A stretch of 64,000 bases of DNA from Labilithrix sp. (GCA_028287035.1 JAQBQL010000038.1:5243-69242), one strand, 5' to 3'. Shown: positions 45,731 to 56,614, numbered from the stretch's first letter. The notes: generated by a model from the sequence alone, not told the origin. Numbers and translations: made by a program.

Positions 45731-47110
45731 TCAACCTCCCTCGATCTTCTTCGTGTTGCCGTCGCCCGAGAGCGTGGTGTTCGTGCCGCGCGCGTGGGCC
45801 TCGGCCGCCTCGAGCACGCGCATGAAGTTGCCGCCGAGGATCTTGAGGATGTCCTCGTCGGTGTACCCGCGCTGGACCAGCGCCAGCGTGATCTTCGGCA
45901 GGTCGCCGACCCCGGTGATCCCCTCGGGCAGCGCGTCGACGCCGTCGAAGTCCGAGCCGAGCCCGACGTGGTCGACGCCCGCGATCTTCACCATGTGGTC
46001 GATGTGGTCGACGAGGACCGAGAGCGGCACCGGCGGGAGCGGGTCGTTCTTGCGCAGGACCTCGAGGGCGCCGCGCATCGCGGGGTAGTCACCCTTGAAG
46101 CGTGCCCGCAGGTCGGCGTACGCCTTGCCGTTCCGCTCCTGCCACCTGGCGGCCTCGGCGGCGTAGGCCGGCGACAGGAAGAGGGACCAGAAGTTCACCA
46201 TCGCGACGCCGCCGTTCTGGCCGAGCGCCTTCAGCATGTCGTCGCTCATGTCGCGGCGATGGTTGCCGATCGCCCGTGATGCGGAGTGGGACGCGATGAC
46301 GGGCGCCTTCGCGATCTTCATGACGGCGTAGAAGGTCTCGTCCGACACGTGCGAGACGTCGACGAGCATGCCGATCCGCTGCATCTCGCGGACAACGTCC
46401 TCGCCGAAAGGGGAGAGCCCGTGGTGGCGCACGACGCCCGGCGTGAACGAGCCCGCCGAGTCGGCCCACTCGTTCGTGTTCGTGTGCGTGAGCGTCAGGT
46501 AGCGGCAGCCGAGCCGGTACAGCTCCCGGAGCGTGAACAGGGAGCTCTCGATGGCATGACCGCCCTCGACGCCCATGAGCACCGCGACCTTGCCTTCGCG
46601 CTTGGCGCGCCGGATGTCGGCGGCGCTCGTCGCGAGTAGCAGCTCGCCGGGATGGCGCTCCACCTGCTGGTAGGTCACGTCGATGAGATCGAGGGCGCGG
46701 CGGAGTGCTCCGCCCCCGCGCACGGTCGGCTTCGTGGCGAGATCGGCCTCGACGTAGATCGAGAAGAACTCCCCGGTGATGCCGCCGGCCTTGAGACGCG
46801 CGAGGTCGGTGTGGGTCTGCGCGCTGGGCGTCGCGAGGTCGTAGCCGGACTGGAGGATCACCGACGGGATGTCGTTGTGGCCATCGACGATGATGGCCTG
46901 CCGGTGGAGGCGCGTCGCACGCTGCTCGTTGGTCTCCGCGACGGGGGCGGGGACCGGCGCGTCGCTCCTCGGGCCGGGTGCGGCGGCAGGCGGAGCGGCG
47001 GCGTGTGGGGCCGGCGCCTCCGGGCGCTGGCCGTGACAACCGAGAGCCAGCGTCAGCGCCGCGCCGAGCACGTTCCGCGGGAGCCGGAAGAAGGGAGAGC
47101 GCGCCGTCAT
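45731..47110 (-). CDS. Lipoprotein membrane dipeptidase (peptidase M19)
   Basis: A 459-residue renal-dipeptidase-type enzyme. The N-terminal signal ends TLALGC (lipobox), followed by a Pro/Ala linker. Zinc ligands are in DGHNDIPS, a Glu in MGVEGGHAIE, and His residues in VDVSHVSDETF and ASHSASRAI, with Asp in GSDFDGVD. It hydrolyses dipeptides, possibly D-amino-acid-containing ones, at the outer face. It lies directly upstream of the SDR. Confidence 0.9.
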   Translation of the reverse strand: MTARSPFFRLPRNVLGAALTLALGCHGQRPEAPAPHAAAPPAAAPGPRSDAPVPAPVAETNEQRATRLHRQAIIVDGHNDIPSVILQSGYDLATPSAQTHTDLARLKAGGITGEFFSIYVEADLATKPTVRGGGALRRALDLIDVTYQQVERHPGELLLATSAADIRRAKREGKVAVLMGVEGGHAIESSLFTLRELYRLGCRYLTLTHTNTNEWADSAGSFTPGVVRHHGLSPFGEDVVREMQRIGMLVDVSHVSDETFYAVMKIAKAPVIASHSASRAIGNHRRDMSDDMLKALGQNGGVAMVNFWSLFLSPAYAAEAARWQERNGKAYADLRARFKGDYPAMRGALEVLRKNDPLPPVPLSVLVDHIDHMVKIAGVDHVGLGSDFDGVDALPEGITGVGDLPKITLALVQRGYTDEDILKILGGNFMRVLEAAEAHARGTNTTLSGDGNTKKIEGG

Positions 47111-47130
47111 GGGCGCGCATCCTAGTCGAC

Positions 47131-48159
47131 TCAGAACTCGCCGGCGATGCTCGCGCGGATGCCGAACGTCTTGTCGTCGGCGAGGTCTCCCGCGAACGGC
47201 ACGATCGCGCTGATCGACGGCTGAAGCGTGCCGAGATGGAAGCGCGCGTACGGCTCGAGGACGCCGACCGTCGAGAACGAGTCGTCGCTGTGACTGTGCT
47301 CGTGCAGCTCGCGCACCCAGACGTGCACGCCGGGCTCGAACACGCGCGCGACGCGGTAGCCAGCGCGCACGCCGGCGACGAGCTCGTTGATGTAGACCTC
47401 GTCGTCCTCCTTCGAGACGTCGATGAGGTTCTCGAGCTTCACCATCGGCGTCAGGGTCACCTTGCCGAGATCGAAACGCGCGCTCAGCTTCGGGATGATG
47501 CCGAGGTTGTCGGGCTCGAAGAGCGCTGATTCGTACGCCCCGCGGGTCGCCGCCGCCGCGTGCACTGCCGCGAACGTGTCGTAGTGGCTGTACGCGTAGC
47601 GCTTCTCTGGCTCGGCGCTGACCTCGGCGGCGGTCGGAGCCTCGCGCCCGCCCGCGGTCGGCAGCGCGAGCTCGAGGGTCGCGGTCAGGTTCCAGTGCTC
47701 ACCGCGGGCGAGCACGAAGGCGCCCTCGACCTCGACGTTTCCGATCGCCGAGGTGCTGCGGTCGTCGGCACGACCGGTGCGTGACGTGAGCTCCGCGTAG
47801 ACGAGCGGCACCCGCACGCCGACCGTGAAGCGCTCCCCGAGATGCCTCTCCACGCCCGCGAGCAGCGATCCCGCGGTGATGCGGGTGCTGTCGAAGACGT
47901 TCGCCGGCGCGGCCGAAGGATTGCGCGTCGAGGGGCCACCGGTGAGGACGTCGCTCGTCGTCGCACCGATGTCGAGGTCGAGGATCACCTCCCACGGCGG
48001 CTCCTCCTTCTCCGCGACCTCGTGCTCGCCCGTGGCGCCTTCGGGACGCGACGCTCCTTCGGTGCGGCCCGGGTCGTCGTGCGCGGACGCGGTGCGCGAG
48101 GTGAGGAGGAGAAGTGCAGAGGCGACAGCAGCGCGGGCCCAGCGCGCGGACGTGAGCAT
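47131..48159 (-). CDS. Putative outer-membrane beta-barrel-like protein
   Basis: The ATG at 48159 begins a signal peptide ending near SRTASA. The 342-residue protein has a short Glu-rich linker, then alternating amphipathic strands (FTVGVRVPLVYAELTSR, GAFVLARGEHWNLTATLELALP, LTPMVKLENLIDV) and a C-terminal Phe (ASIAGEF), a typical Bam signal. A His-rich loop (HEHSHSD) may bind metal. Transporter or porin function is inferred. A TGTAAT hexamer on the minus strand (48215-48210) may be its -10 element. Confidence 0.65.
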   Translation of the reverse strand: MLTSARWARAAVASALLLLTSRTASAHDDPGRTEGASRPEGATGEHEVAEKEEPPWEVILDLDIGATTSDVLTGGPSTRNPSAAPANVFDSTRITAGSLLAGVERHLGERFTVGVRVPLVYAELTSRTGRADDRSTSAIGNVEVEGAFVLARGEHWNLTATLELALPTAGGREAPTAAEVSAEPEKRYAYSHYDTFAAVHAAAATRGAYESALFEPDNLGIIPKLSARFDLGKVTLTPMVKLENLIDVSKEDDEVYINELVAGVRAGYRVARVFEPGVHVWVRELHEHSHSDDSFSTVGVLEPYARFHLGTLQPSISAIVPFAGDLADDKTFGIRASIAGEF

Positions 48160-48237
48160 GCCCACGGAGTACCAGAGCTCACCGTGCTCGCGGATCACGC
48201 CGTCGCGAGATTACACATCCTTAATTCCGTGCCGCGC

Positions 48238-48902
48238 TCACGCCTTCGTGACGAGGTGGTGCGCGGTCCGCGGCGCGCGCTCCGGATGCTTCCGGAGCTC
48301 CTCCTGCAGGCGGAGCACGTCGCTCGGCTCGTCGACGTCGTAGGACACCGGCAGCTCGAGGACCGGCACGCCGAGCTCGCGGCAACGGAGGCGTAGCACC
48401 GCGAGCACGGCGGGCGTTCCCCACGGGACGTCCGCGGTCAGGCGCGGCAGCACGCGCGGCATGCCGAGCGCGTACAGGCCTCCGTCCTCGGTCGGACCGA
48501 GGAGGACCGCGCCGGTCGCCTCCGCCTCGCGGAGCGCGGCGTCGAGCGGCTCGGTGGGCGCCGACGGCGCGTCTCCTGCGGCGATCAGCACGTACGACGC
48601 GCCCTCGAACAGCGCCCGTGCCGCGTGCTCGAGGCGGGCGCCGCGGTCGTCACCGGCCTGGGCGAGCACCTCCCACGGCCGGTGCACGTGCCGCGTGAGC
48701 GTCTCGCGCGCCGCCTCACCTCCGCCCTGCTCGTCGAGGAGCACCACGTAGCGACCGGCCTCGATCATCTGGAGCCCGTCGAGGGTGTCGCGCAGCATCG
48801 CGGCGTAGAGGCCGGTCGCCCACTCGGCGACGTGAGCCGCGGCGAGGCGCGGCTTGCACCGGCCCGGAGCGGGCGGCTGCGCGAGCACCCCGAGCGCCAG
48901 GG

Positions 48903-48906
<4 letters not shown>
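48238..48906 (-). CDS. TIGR04282-like (DUF2064) glycosyltransferase
   Basis: The ATG at 48906 overlaps the DUF362 stop by four bases. A 222-residue GT-A-like protein: LGVLAQPPAPGRCKPRLA near the N-terminus, YVVLLDEQG, YVLIAAGDAPSAP (Asp motif), LLGPTEDGGLYALG and VSYDVDEPSDVLRL. This matches the DUF2064/TIGR04282 arsenosugar-type transferase family. No arsenic genes are nearby, so the actual acceptor is unknown. Confidence 0.85.
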
Positions 48907-50405
<1,499 letters not shown>

Positions 50406-50526
50406 GGCCGAAGGATAGCCGGAAAGGAGACGCGTTCGAGATGAGCGCGCGAAAGGTGGGTCGCTAGAACACCTGCGCCCCGCGGCAAGGCCCCCCACCA
50501 GGTCTGGCAACGCCCGGCACCAGCCC

Positions 50527-51672
50527 ATGCAACCCCGCCGGATCCTTGCTGCTTTCGCCCTGGCGACCGCGGCCTGTGGCGGCGGGACGATCGGGTGTGC
50601 AGCGGAAGCGGGCGGCGCGGAGGCGGGCGAAGAGCACCTCGGTCGCCAGGCGAGCGCCATCCAGGACGGCGCGCTCGACACGAGCTCGTCGCACAACTTC
50701 GCGGTCGGCGTGGCCAACACGCTGGGCGGCCTCTGCAGCGGGACGCTCATCGCGCCGAACCTGGTCCTCACCGCACGTCACTGCGTCGTGCCGCCGGTCG
50801 CCACCGACGTGGTCACGTGCGCCGACACCTTTGCGCCGAGCGTCGAGCCGACGTCCCTGTTCGTCACGACCGAGCCGAACCTGATCAAGGCGAAGCACTA
50901 CTACGCGGCCACCGCGGTGGTCACGCCGACCAGCACCTCGTTCTGCGGCAACGACATTGCCCTCGTCATCCTGCGCGACAACGTCCCCGCGTCGGAGGCG
51001 GAGCCGGCGACGCCGGTCGTCGCGTTCGGGATCGGCGACGCCCGTCTCAGCAGCAGCATCACCGCGATGGGCTACGGCATCACGACGCCGTCGGCGAAGG
51101 ACTCGGGCAGCCGGCGCATCCGCGAGAACATCCCGCTCCTCTGCATCCCCGGGAGCAAGAGCCTCGACTGCACCGGAAGCAACGCCAAGCTGAACGACGC
51201 TCCGTCCGAGTTCCTCACCGAGGGCTACGTCTGCTCCGGCGACTCCGGCAGCGGCGCGTTCGACCAGCGCAGCTTCGAGCAGGGAGCGCCGTACGTGCTC
51301 GGCACGCTCTCGCGCGGGCCGCAGAGCGCCGATCGCTGCCTCGCCGCCGTGTACTCGCGGACCGACGCCCACGCGCCGCTCATCATCGACGCCGCGCTCC
51401 GGGCCGCCGAGCAGGGCGGCTACGCGGCTCCGGCCTGGACGGTGCGGACCGCCGCGGAGCCGGGTGATGGGCTCACCTGCGATCGCGAGACCTGCACCGT
51501 CGTCGACCCGGACGAGGCGGCGCGCGCGTCGGCCCAGGCCGGGTGCGCGGTGCAGGGCCCCGGGTTGTCCCGGCGAGCCCGCGGCGCGTCGGCCTTCGCG
51601 CTGCTCGCCCTCTCGGTGGTCGCCGCGACGCGCCGTCGCTCGCGCCGTCAGCCCACCGCCCCGTCGCGGTAG
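50527..51672 (+). CDS. Trypsin-like serine protease with MYXO-CTERM-like tail
   Basis: A 381-residue secreted S1 protease. The signal ends near AACGG. Catalytic triad: His in LTARHC, Asp in CGNDIALV, Ser in CSGDSGSG. Paired cysteines suggest disulfides. The C-terminus has AGC, a hydrophobic helix and RRRSRR, fitting a MYXO-CTERM sorting signal for surface anchoring. The gene overlaps the convergent SpoU-type gene by 25 bases. Confidence 0.9.
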   Translation: MQPRRILAAFALATAACGGGTIGCAAEAGGAEAGEEHLGRQASAIQDGALDTSSSHNFAVGVANTLGGLCSGTLIAPNLVLTARHCVVPPVATDVVTCADTFAPSVEPTSLFVTTEPNLIKAKHYYAATAVVTPTSTSFCGNDIALVILRDNVPASEAEPATPVVAFGIGDARLSSSITAMGYGITTPSAKDSGSRRIRENIPLLCIPGSKSLDCTGSNAKLNDAPSEFLTEGYVCSGDSGSGAFDQRSFEQGAPYVLGTLSRGPQSADRCLAAVYSRTDAHAPLIIDAALRAAEQGGYAAPAWTVRTAAEPGDGLTCDRETCTVVDPDEAARASAQAGCAVQGPGLSRRARGASAFALLALSVVAATRRRSRRQPTAPSR

Positions 51673-52169
51673 CGGCGGCGCGCCCACTCGTTCATCACGA
51701 TGCCGGCGGCGATCGCCAGCGGTAGCGAGTTGTTGACGCCGTAGATGGGGATGCCCAGCACCGCGTCGGCGCGCGCCACGAGGCCAGGCGGGATGCCGGA
51801 CCGCTCGCTGCCGAAGAGGAGCACGACGCCGGGGGGAAAGGTGGTCACCGCGTTCACGCTGAGCGTCGCGTGCTCCTTCTCGAAGGCCCACAGCGGCCGG
51901 CCCGCGACGTGGGCGAGGAACGCCTCGTCGTCGGCGACGCGCACGACCGACTCGTACTTCTCCATGCCCATCGAGGCCTTCTCGTAGAACGGAGCCTGGC
52001 CGATCACGACGATCTCGCGGGCGAGGAAGCTGTGCGCCACGCGGATGATCGCGCCCACCGCAAAGGCGTTGTCGGCGGCGTGCAGCGCGATCGCGAAGTC
52101 GTTCCGGAGCGGGGCGAGCAACGCTCGCACCTCCTCCGCGCTCGCGTCGAGCGGCGGAAACAGGGCCAT
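51648..52169 (-). CDS. SpoU/TrmH-family RNA 2'-O-methyltransferase
   Basis: A 173-residue SPOUT methylase. Motif 1 is HAADNAFAVGAIIRVAHSF, motif 2 VVLLFGSERSGIPPGL and motif 3 IPIYGVNNSLPLAIAAGIV, forming the trefoil knot AdoMet site. No extra RNA-binding domain is present, as in TrmL/TrmH-like small enzymes. Likely methylates tRNA or rRNA ribose. Its start is 17 bases from the divergent Gly-rich lipoprotein. Confidence 0.88.
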   Translation of the reverse strand: MALFPPLDASAEEVRALLAPLRNDFAIALHAADNAFAVGAIIRVAHSFLAREIVVIGQAPFYEKASMGMEKYESVVRVADDEAFLAHVAGRPLWAFEKEHATLSVNAVTTFPPGVVLLFGSERSGIPPGLVARADAVLGIPIYGVNNSLPLAIAAGIVMNEWARRRYRDGAVG

Positions 52170-52186
52170 GTGATAGATCTTAGCTC

Positions 52187-53467
52187 GTGCGGCGCCTCCT
52201 CTGCGTTCTCGGGCTCTGCGCGGCCTTCGCGGGCTGCGGTATCGATGCGGTCGCGACGAGGACGTTCGCGACCACGGGCGGCGAGGACGGCGGCGTCGAG
52301 GCGAGCCTGCCCGACGGGAGCGCGGGTCGCGACGCGGGGGCCGAGGACGCCGCCGCCGACGTGGAGGTCGAGGCCGGTCAGCCGGACGCCGGCGTCGCGT
52401 TCGACCCGAGCCACATCGGGCCGACCGCCTACTCGCTGACCGCGCCCAGCGTCACCGTGGGTGCGCCGATGACCATCGACACCACGCTCACCCGGATCGG
52501 CCCCACCGGCGGCGCCCTCGCGAGCGACCCGAATCTCCGGGCGACCAGCGATGGCTACGTGGTGTGGTCGGTGAACGCGCTCGACGTGATGGCGCGCATC
52601 GACGTCGTCGGCACGCGGCCGCTCGTCATCGTCGCCCGATCGAACGTCACCTTCCACGGCGGCGGCATCCTCGAGGCGGGCGCAACGGGCACCGCGCCCG
52701 GTCCCGGCGGCGCCGCAGCGGGCGCCGGCGCCCACAAGGGCGGCAACGGCTCGAAGGCCATTGCCGACGCGTCGGGGGGCGGCGGCGCCGGCAACGGCAC
52801 CGCCGGGGAGCCGGGCGGGAAGAAGGACGCGCAGACCGGCGGCGTGCCCGGAGCCCTCGACACCGCGACCGCCCTCGTCGGCGGGTCGGGCGGCGGGCAC
52901 GGCGGCGGCTACGTTCCGGGCGTCTGCGCCGGCCTCGGCCGCGGCGGCAACGGCGGCGGTGCCATCCAGATCTCGGCCATCGGCACCATCGCGCTCCTCG
53001 CGGGCGCGGGCATCGACGTGTCGGGCCTCGGCGGATCGGGCGGGTGCCGCCTGAGCAGCGGGACGCTCAGCGGCGGCGGGGGCGGCGGCGCCGGCGGCCT
53101 CGCCTTCTTCGAGTCCGTCGCCGGCATCACGCTCGCGTCGGGCTCGGTCGTCCTCGCGTCCGGCGGCGGCGGTGGCGAGGGCGGCGGCGAGAACGGTGAC
53201 GGCGCCAGCGGCGGCACGGCCCTCATCGCCGACCTCGATGACCTGAACGCGCCCCAGGGCGGCAGCGGGACCGCGGACAGCGGCAACGGCGGCGACGGCG
53301 GCTACGGCAGCGCCGCCCCCGCGCAAGGCTCCGAGGGCGCGAAGACGACCGCCAGCGGCGGCGGCGGCGGCTCGGTCGGCCGGGTGTTCTTCCGCACCCG
53401 GAGCGGGGCCCCGGTCGACGTCTCGGGGACCCTGAGCGCGGTCCGCACCATCGACGCCACGTTCTGA
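52187..53467 (+). CDS. Glycine-rich lipoprotein
   Basis: A 426-residue lipoprotein starting at GTG, with signal ending AGCG. An Asp/Gly/Glu linker leads to a domain of about 110 residues, then about 200 residues rich in Gly runs (GGGGG and GGNGGG) interspersed with short IQISAIGTIALLAGAG-like strands. The Gly-rich beta-helix-like part resembles other myxobacterial surface proteins. No catalytic motif. A structural or adhesion role is inferred. Confidence 0.72.
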   Translation: MRRLLCVLGLCAAFAGCGIDAVATRTFATTGGEDGGVEASLPDGSAGRDAGAEDAAADVEVEAGQPDAGVAFDPSHIGPTAYSLTAPSVTVGAPMTIDTTLTRIGPTGGALASDPNLRATSDGYVVWSVNALDVMARIDVVGTRPLVIVARSNVTFHGGGILEAGATGTAPGPGGAAAGAGAHKGGNGSKAIADASGGGGAGNGTAGEPGGKKDAQTGGVPGALDTATALVGGSGGGHGGGYVPGVCAGLGRGGNGGGAIQISAIGTIALLAGAGIDVSGLGGSGGCRLSSGTLSGGGGGGAGGLAFFESVAGITLASGSVVLASGGGGGEGGGENGDGASGGTALIADLDDLNAPQGGSGTADSGNGGDGGYGSAAPAQGSEGAKTTASGGGGGSVGRVFFRTRSGAPVDVSGTLSAVRTIDATF

Positions 53468-53496
53468 TATGAACGGCGCCCCATGAGGCGTCTCGC

Positions 53497-54306
53497 GTGA
53501 CCCCGCTCTCCCCGGTCCATGCCGCCGTCCTCGGCGTCGTCGAGGGCGTCACCGAGTACCTGCCGATCTCGTCGACGGGCCATCTCATCCTGGTGAGCCG
53601 CCTGCTCGGCCTCGAAGGCGAGGGAGCAGACGCGTTCGCCGTGGTCATCCAGCTCGGCGCGATCCTCGCGGTGGTCGTCCAGTACCGGAAGCTCCTCCTC
53701 GAGCGCAGCATCGGCCTGACGCGTCGCGAGCCGGCGAGCATCAACCTGCTCCTGGCGCTGGTCCTCGGCTTTGCGCCGACCGCGGTCGCGGGTCTCCTGC
53801 TCCGCAAGGCCATCAAGGCGCTGCTCTTCGGCGCCCGTCCCGTGGCGATCGCGCTCGTCGTCGGCGGCGTCGCGATGATCGTGATCGAGACCATCCGCGG
53901 GAAGCGGCGGGACCGCGGGCTCGACGGGCTCGAGCACGTCACCCCGTGGCGAGCGTTCGTGATCGGCCTCGGACAGTGCGTCTCGATGTGGCCTGGCTCG
54001 TCGCGCTCGATGTGCACCATCATGGCCGGGCAGCTCACCGGCCTCTCGACCGCCACCGCCGCCGAGTTCTCGTTCCTGCTCGGCCTTCCGACGCTCGGCG
54101 CCGCGACCCTCTACGAGGGGTACAAGTCGCGCGCCGCGCTCGCCGGGGTCGGCGCGGGCAACGTGGCCATCGGGCTCGTGGTCTCGTTCGTCGTCGCGTG
54201 GGCGGTCATCGCGGGCTTCATCGCGTACCTGAAGCGCCGCGGGCTCGCCCCGTTCGGCGTGTACCGCATCCTGCTCGGCGTCCTCGTCTTCGTCGTTCTC
54301 GCCTGA
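53497..54306 (+). CDS. uppP: Undecaprenyl-diphosphate phosphatase
   Basis: A 269-residue integral membrane phosphatase starting at GTG. Signature motifs EGVTEYLPISSTGHLI (Glu-rich motif) and PGSSRSMCTIMAG (motif 2 with catalytic residues) are intact, with about eight membrane helices. It recycles the lipid carrier for peptidoglycan and other envelope polymers at the outer face of the inner membrane, and can give bacitracin tolerance. Confidence 0.96.
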   Translation: MTPLSPVHAAVLGVVEGVTEYLPISSTGHLILVSRLLGLEGEGADAFAVVIQLGAILAVVVQYRKLLLERSIGLTRREPASINLLLALVLGFAPTAVAGLLLRKAIKALLFGARPVAIALVVGGVAMIVIETIRGKRRDRGLDGLEHVTPWRAFVIGLGQCVSMWPGSSRSMCTIMAGQLTGLSTATAAEFSFLLGLPTLGAATLYEGYKSRAALAGVGAGNVAIGLVVSFVVAWAVIAGFIAYLKRRGLAPFGVYRILLGVLVFVVLA

Positions 54307-54310
54307 GATC

Positions 54311-54365
54311 CGCGCGAAAGGCGCAGGGTCCCGCGCAAGCCTTACGACGTAAGTCTTTTCGCGCG
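54311..54365 (+). other. Structured intergenic element after uppP
   Basis: CGCGCGAAAG (54311-54320) pairs with CTTTTCGCGCG (54355-54365) with one bulge. It encloses a GCGC/GCGC stem and a CTTAC/GTAAG hairpin (54341-54353) followed by TCTTTT. It may be a terminator of uppP or a leader element of the next gene. Confidence 0.45.
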
Positions 54366-54433
54366 CCCCCGAGGAAGCTCGCCCACCGCACCCCCGTACA
54401 TGCGGACGTCCCCCCGCGGAGGTGTTGTTTCCC

Positions 54434-55765
54434 ATGAGCGTTTTCGGTTGGTTCCTGTCGGTCGTGGGTCTCGTCGGACTGGTCTTCGGCATCCTCCAGA
54501 TGCGGAAGGGCAAGAAGATGAACGCCGTCCCGTTCCACGCGCCGAGCCACATCGCGCAGGCCGGCCCGGCGGCGGCGGACGCGAAGGGCCTCGTCTCGAC
54601 GGAAGGCGCGGTCGGTCAGCAGGGCATCATGACGGCCCCGATGAGCGGACGCCCGTGCCTGGCGTTCGAGATCACGGTCGAGCGCAAGTGGGAGAAGACC
54701 GAGCGCACCGAGAACGGCACGCAGACGAAGAAGGGCTCGAGCACGATCTTCACCGACTACAAGGGCGGCATGTTCGCGCTGCAGGACCAGCACGGAACGG
54801 TCCTCGTCGACGCCACGGAGAAGCCCGACGCGTCCTTCGAGAAGGTCCACTCGAGCGGCGTCAACGTCGGCATGCTGGGCATCATCCCGAGCACCCTCCA
54901 GTTCGGTAACTTCCAGATGAGCACGCCGCTGCTCGTCACCGCCGAGGGCAGCACCACGGGCTTCGAGGGCATCGAGAAGATCATCGAGCCGTCCGGCTCG
55001 CTCTACGCGCTGGGCGCGCTCGCCATGGGTCCGCAGGGCCCGGTCATGCACACGCCGAAGGGCATCGGCACCGGCAAGCTGATCCTGTCGAACAAGGGCC
55101 GCGCGCACCTCGCGAAGACCACGAAGCGGAACATGACGCTTGGCTACGCGCTCGGCGGCGTCTTCTTCGTCGGCGGCACCGCGCTCGGCATCTTCGGCCC
55201 GGCGCCGGACCCGAGCGCGGCCGGGGCCTCCTGCTCGGCGACGCTCGCCTCCGACACCCCGACCTGCGACGGCCGCATGTACGAGCGCGACGGCTACGAC
55301 ATGAAGTGGACGGTCCCGACCGCCGGCGAGTACACGCTCACCGTCACCCAGCCGAGCGTGAAGTATCCGATCGATCCTTCGCTCACCGTGACCGACGCGA
55401 CGGGCACCGAGCTCGCGCACGACGCGGGCATCGCGAAGGGCGCCGAGGCCAAGATCACCCGGCGGTTCGAGCCCGGAACGTACACGGTCAACGTCCGCGA
55501 CCTCTTCAAGGACAAGGTCAAGGGCGGCTACGGGTTCCACCTCGCGGTGGTCCGCTCCCCCGACGTGCTGCCCGCCGCGTCGGCGGTCGCGAGCGCGAAC
55601 CTGACCGGCGCCGACGTGAGCCCCTCCGCCTCGGCAGCGCCTGCCGCGAAGGCCGCGCCGGGCAACCTGAAGGGCAAGGCGAACGCGGCGCTCGCGGCCA
55701 AGCCTGCCGCCTCTGGCGCAGCGAAGGCGGCCGCCAAGCCCGCCGCCTCGGCCGCGAAGAAGTGA
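54434..55765 (+). CDS. GIDE/MULAN-like membrane protein with C-terminal beta domain
   Basis: The ATG at 54434 follows a GGAGGT site 10 bases upstream. A 443-residue protein: helix 1 (about 3-22), an outer region of about 200 residues with MSGRPCLAFEITVERKW, as in GIDE domains of MULAN-type proteins, helix 2 (about 233-252), then a PPC-like beta domain (about 265-380) and an Ala/Lys-rich tail. No RING domain is present, so ubiquitin-ligase activity is not implied. Likely an envelope protein of unknown role. Confidence 0.72.
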   Translation: MSVFGWFLSVVGLVGLVFGILQMRKGKKMNAVPFHAPSHIAQAGPAAADAKGLVSTEGAVGQQGIMTAPMSGRPCLAFEITVERKWEKTERTENGTQTKKGSSTIFTDYKGGMFALQDQHGTVLVDATEKPDASFEKVHSSGVNVGMLGIIPSTLQFGNFQMSTPLLVTAEGSTTGFEGIEKIIEPSGSLYALGALAMGPQGPVMHTPKGIGTGKLILSNKGRAHLAKTTKRNMTLGYALGGVFFVGGTALGIFGPAPDPSAAGASCSATLASDTPTCDGRMYERDGYDMKWTVPTAGEYTLTVTQPSVKYPIDPSLTVTDATGTELAHDAGIAKGAEAKITRRFEPGTYTVNVRDLFKDKVKGGYGFHLAVVRSPDVLPAASAVASANLTGADVSPSASAAPAAKAAPGNLKGKANAALAAKPAASGAAKAAAKPAASAAKK

Positions 55766-55793
55766 CCTGACGCCTTCGTGGTAGAAAGTGCCG

Positions 55794-56552
55794 ATGACCG
55801 GCCCCCCGCGCCCCGACTCGATCGCTCGAGCCGGGGCGCTGCCGTCGTGGGACCCGGCGCAGCTCGCGTGCTCCCCGCTCTTCTGGCCGCTCGAGCGCGC
55901 CATCGCGCAGCTGCTCGCGGCGGCCGGCGACGACCCGCATCTCCCGGCGCCCGAGACGATCGATCGCGCCCTGGGGCCGCTCGCCGGGATGCGCTTCGAG
56001 CGGCAGGTGAAGCCGCCGCGACGCCGGAGGGCGCCGCGCGACCCCTCGTCGATGTATGATGCACGCATCGCCGCCGGGGTCGTCCCGACGCGTCACGGCT
56101 CCTGGCACGATCTCGCGAACGCCCTCGTGTGGGCGACGTTCCCGTCGGCCAAGCGGGCGCTCCACGCGCGGCAGCACGCGCTCGTGGTGCCGGCTGCGCC
56201 CGGGGAGTCAGCCCGCCGGCCCCGCGAGCTCGACACGCTCGCCCTGCTCGACGAGGGAGGCCTCCTCGTCGTCACCCCCGTGCCGCTCGAGGACGAGCCC
56301 GCCCTGGCCGCCGCGGTGGGGGAGGGGAGGGCTACCCCGGTCGTCTTCGGGCACGCCGTCTACGAGGGCCTCGCGCTCGGGCGGGAGCTCCCGGTCTCGA
56401 GCGTGGTATGCTTGCCCGGCTCGGCGGGCCCCACGCTCGCGCTTGCCGACGTCGACCGCGCCCTCGCGTCGGTGCTCGCCGACCCCGCCCGGCTCCGCGC
56501 GCCGGCCGACCTCCTCCGGCTCCGACCGACGCAGCCGCGGAAAATGGGCTGA
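55794..56552 (+). CDS. DUF3025 family protein
   Basis: The ATG at 55794 gives 252 residues. The DUF3025 signature is visible: SWHDLANALVWATFPSAKRALHARQH followed by RELDTLALLDEGGLLV. It is soluble with no export signal. Biochemical role unknown. It lies just upstream of the ribosomal operon but ends 35 bases before the rpsL promoter, so it is a separate unit. Confidence 0.8.
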   Translation: MTGPPRPDSIARAGALPSWDPAQLACSPLFWPLERAIAQLLAAAGDDPHLPAPETIDRALGPLAGMRFERQVKPPRRRRAPRDPSSMYDARIAAGVVPTRHGSWHDLANALVWATFPSAKRALHARQHALVVPAAPGESARRPRELDTLALLDEGGLLVVTPVPLEDEPALAAAVGEGRATPVVFGHAVYEGLALGRELPVSSVVCLPGSAGPTLALADVDRALASVLADPARLRAPADLLRLRPTQPRKMG

Positions 56553-56586
56553 ACACCCGCCGTTGCCGGAGCCCTGAAGGGTTCGC

Positions 56587-56614
56587 TTGACACGAGGGCC
56601 TCCGCGACTAGAGT
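56587..56614 (+). promoter_or_regulatory. Promoter of rpsL-rpsG
   Basis: Consensus -35 TTGACA (56587-56592), a 16-base spacer and TAGAGT as -10 (56609-56614). The transcript should begin near 56621, leaving a leader of about 64 bases. A very similar promoter precedes fusA. Confidence 0.65.

Noticed and set aside
50527..51672. Phage or mobile-element origin for the accessory genes
   Set aside because: No integrase, transposase, terminal repeat or att-like duplication was seen, and base composition is uniform.
54434..55765. E3 ubiquitin ligase activity for the GIDE-like protein
   Set aside because: There is no RING or other E2-binding domain.
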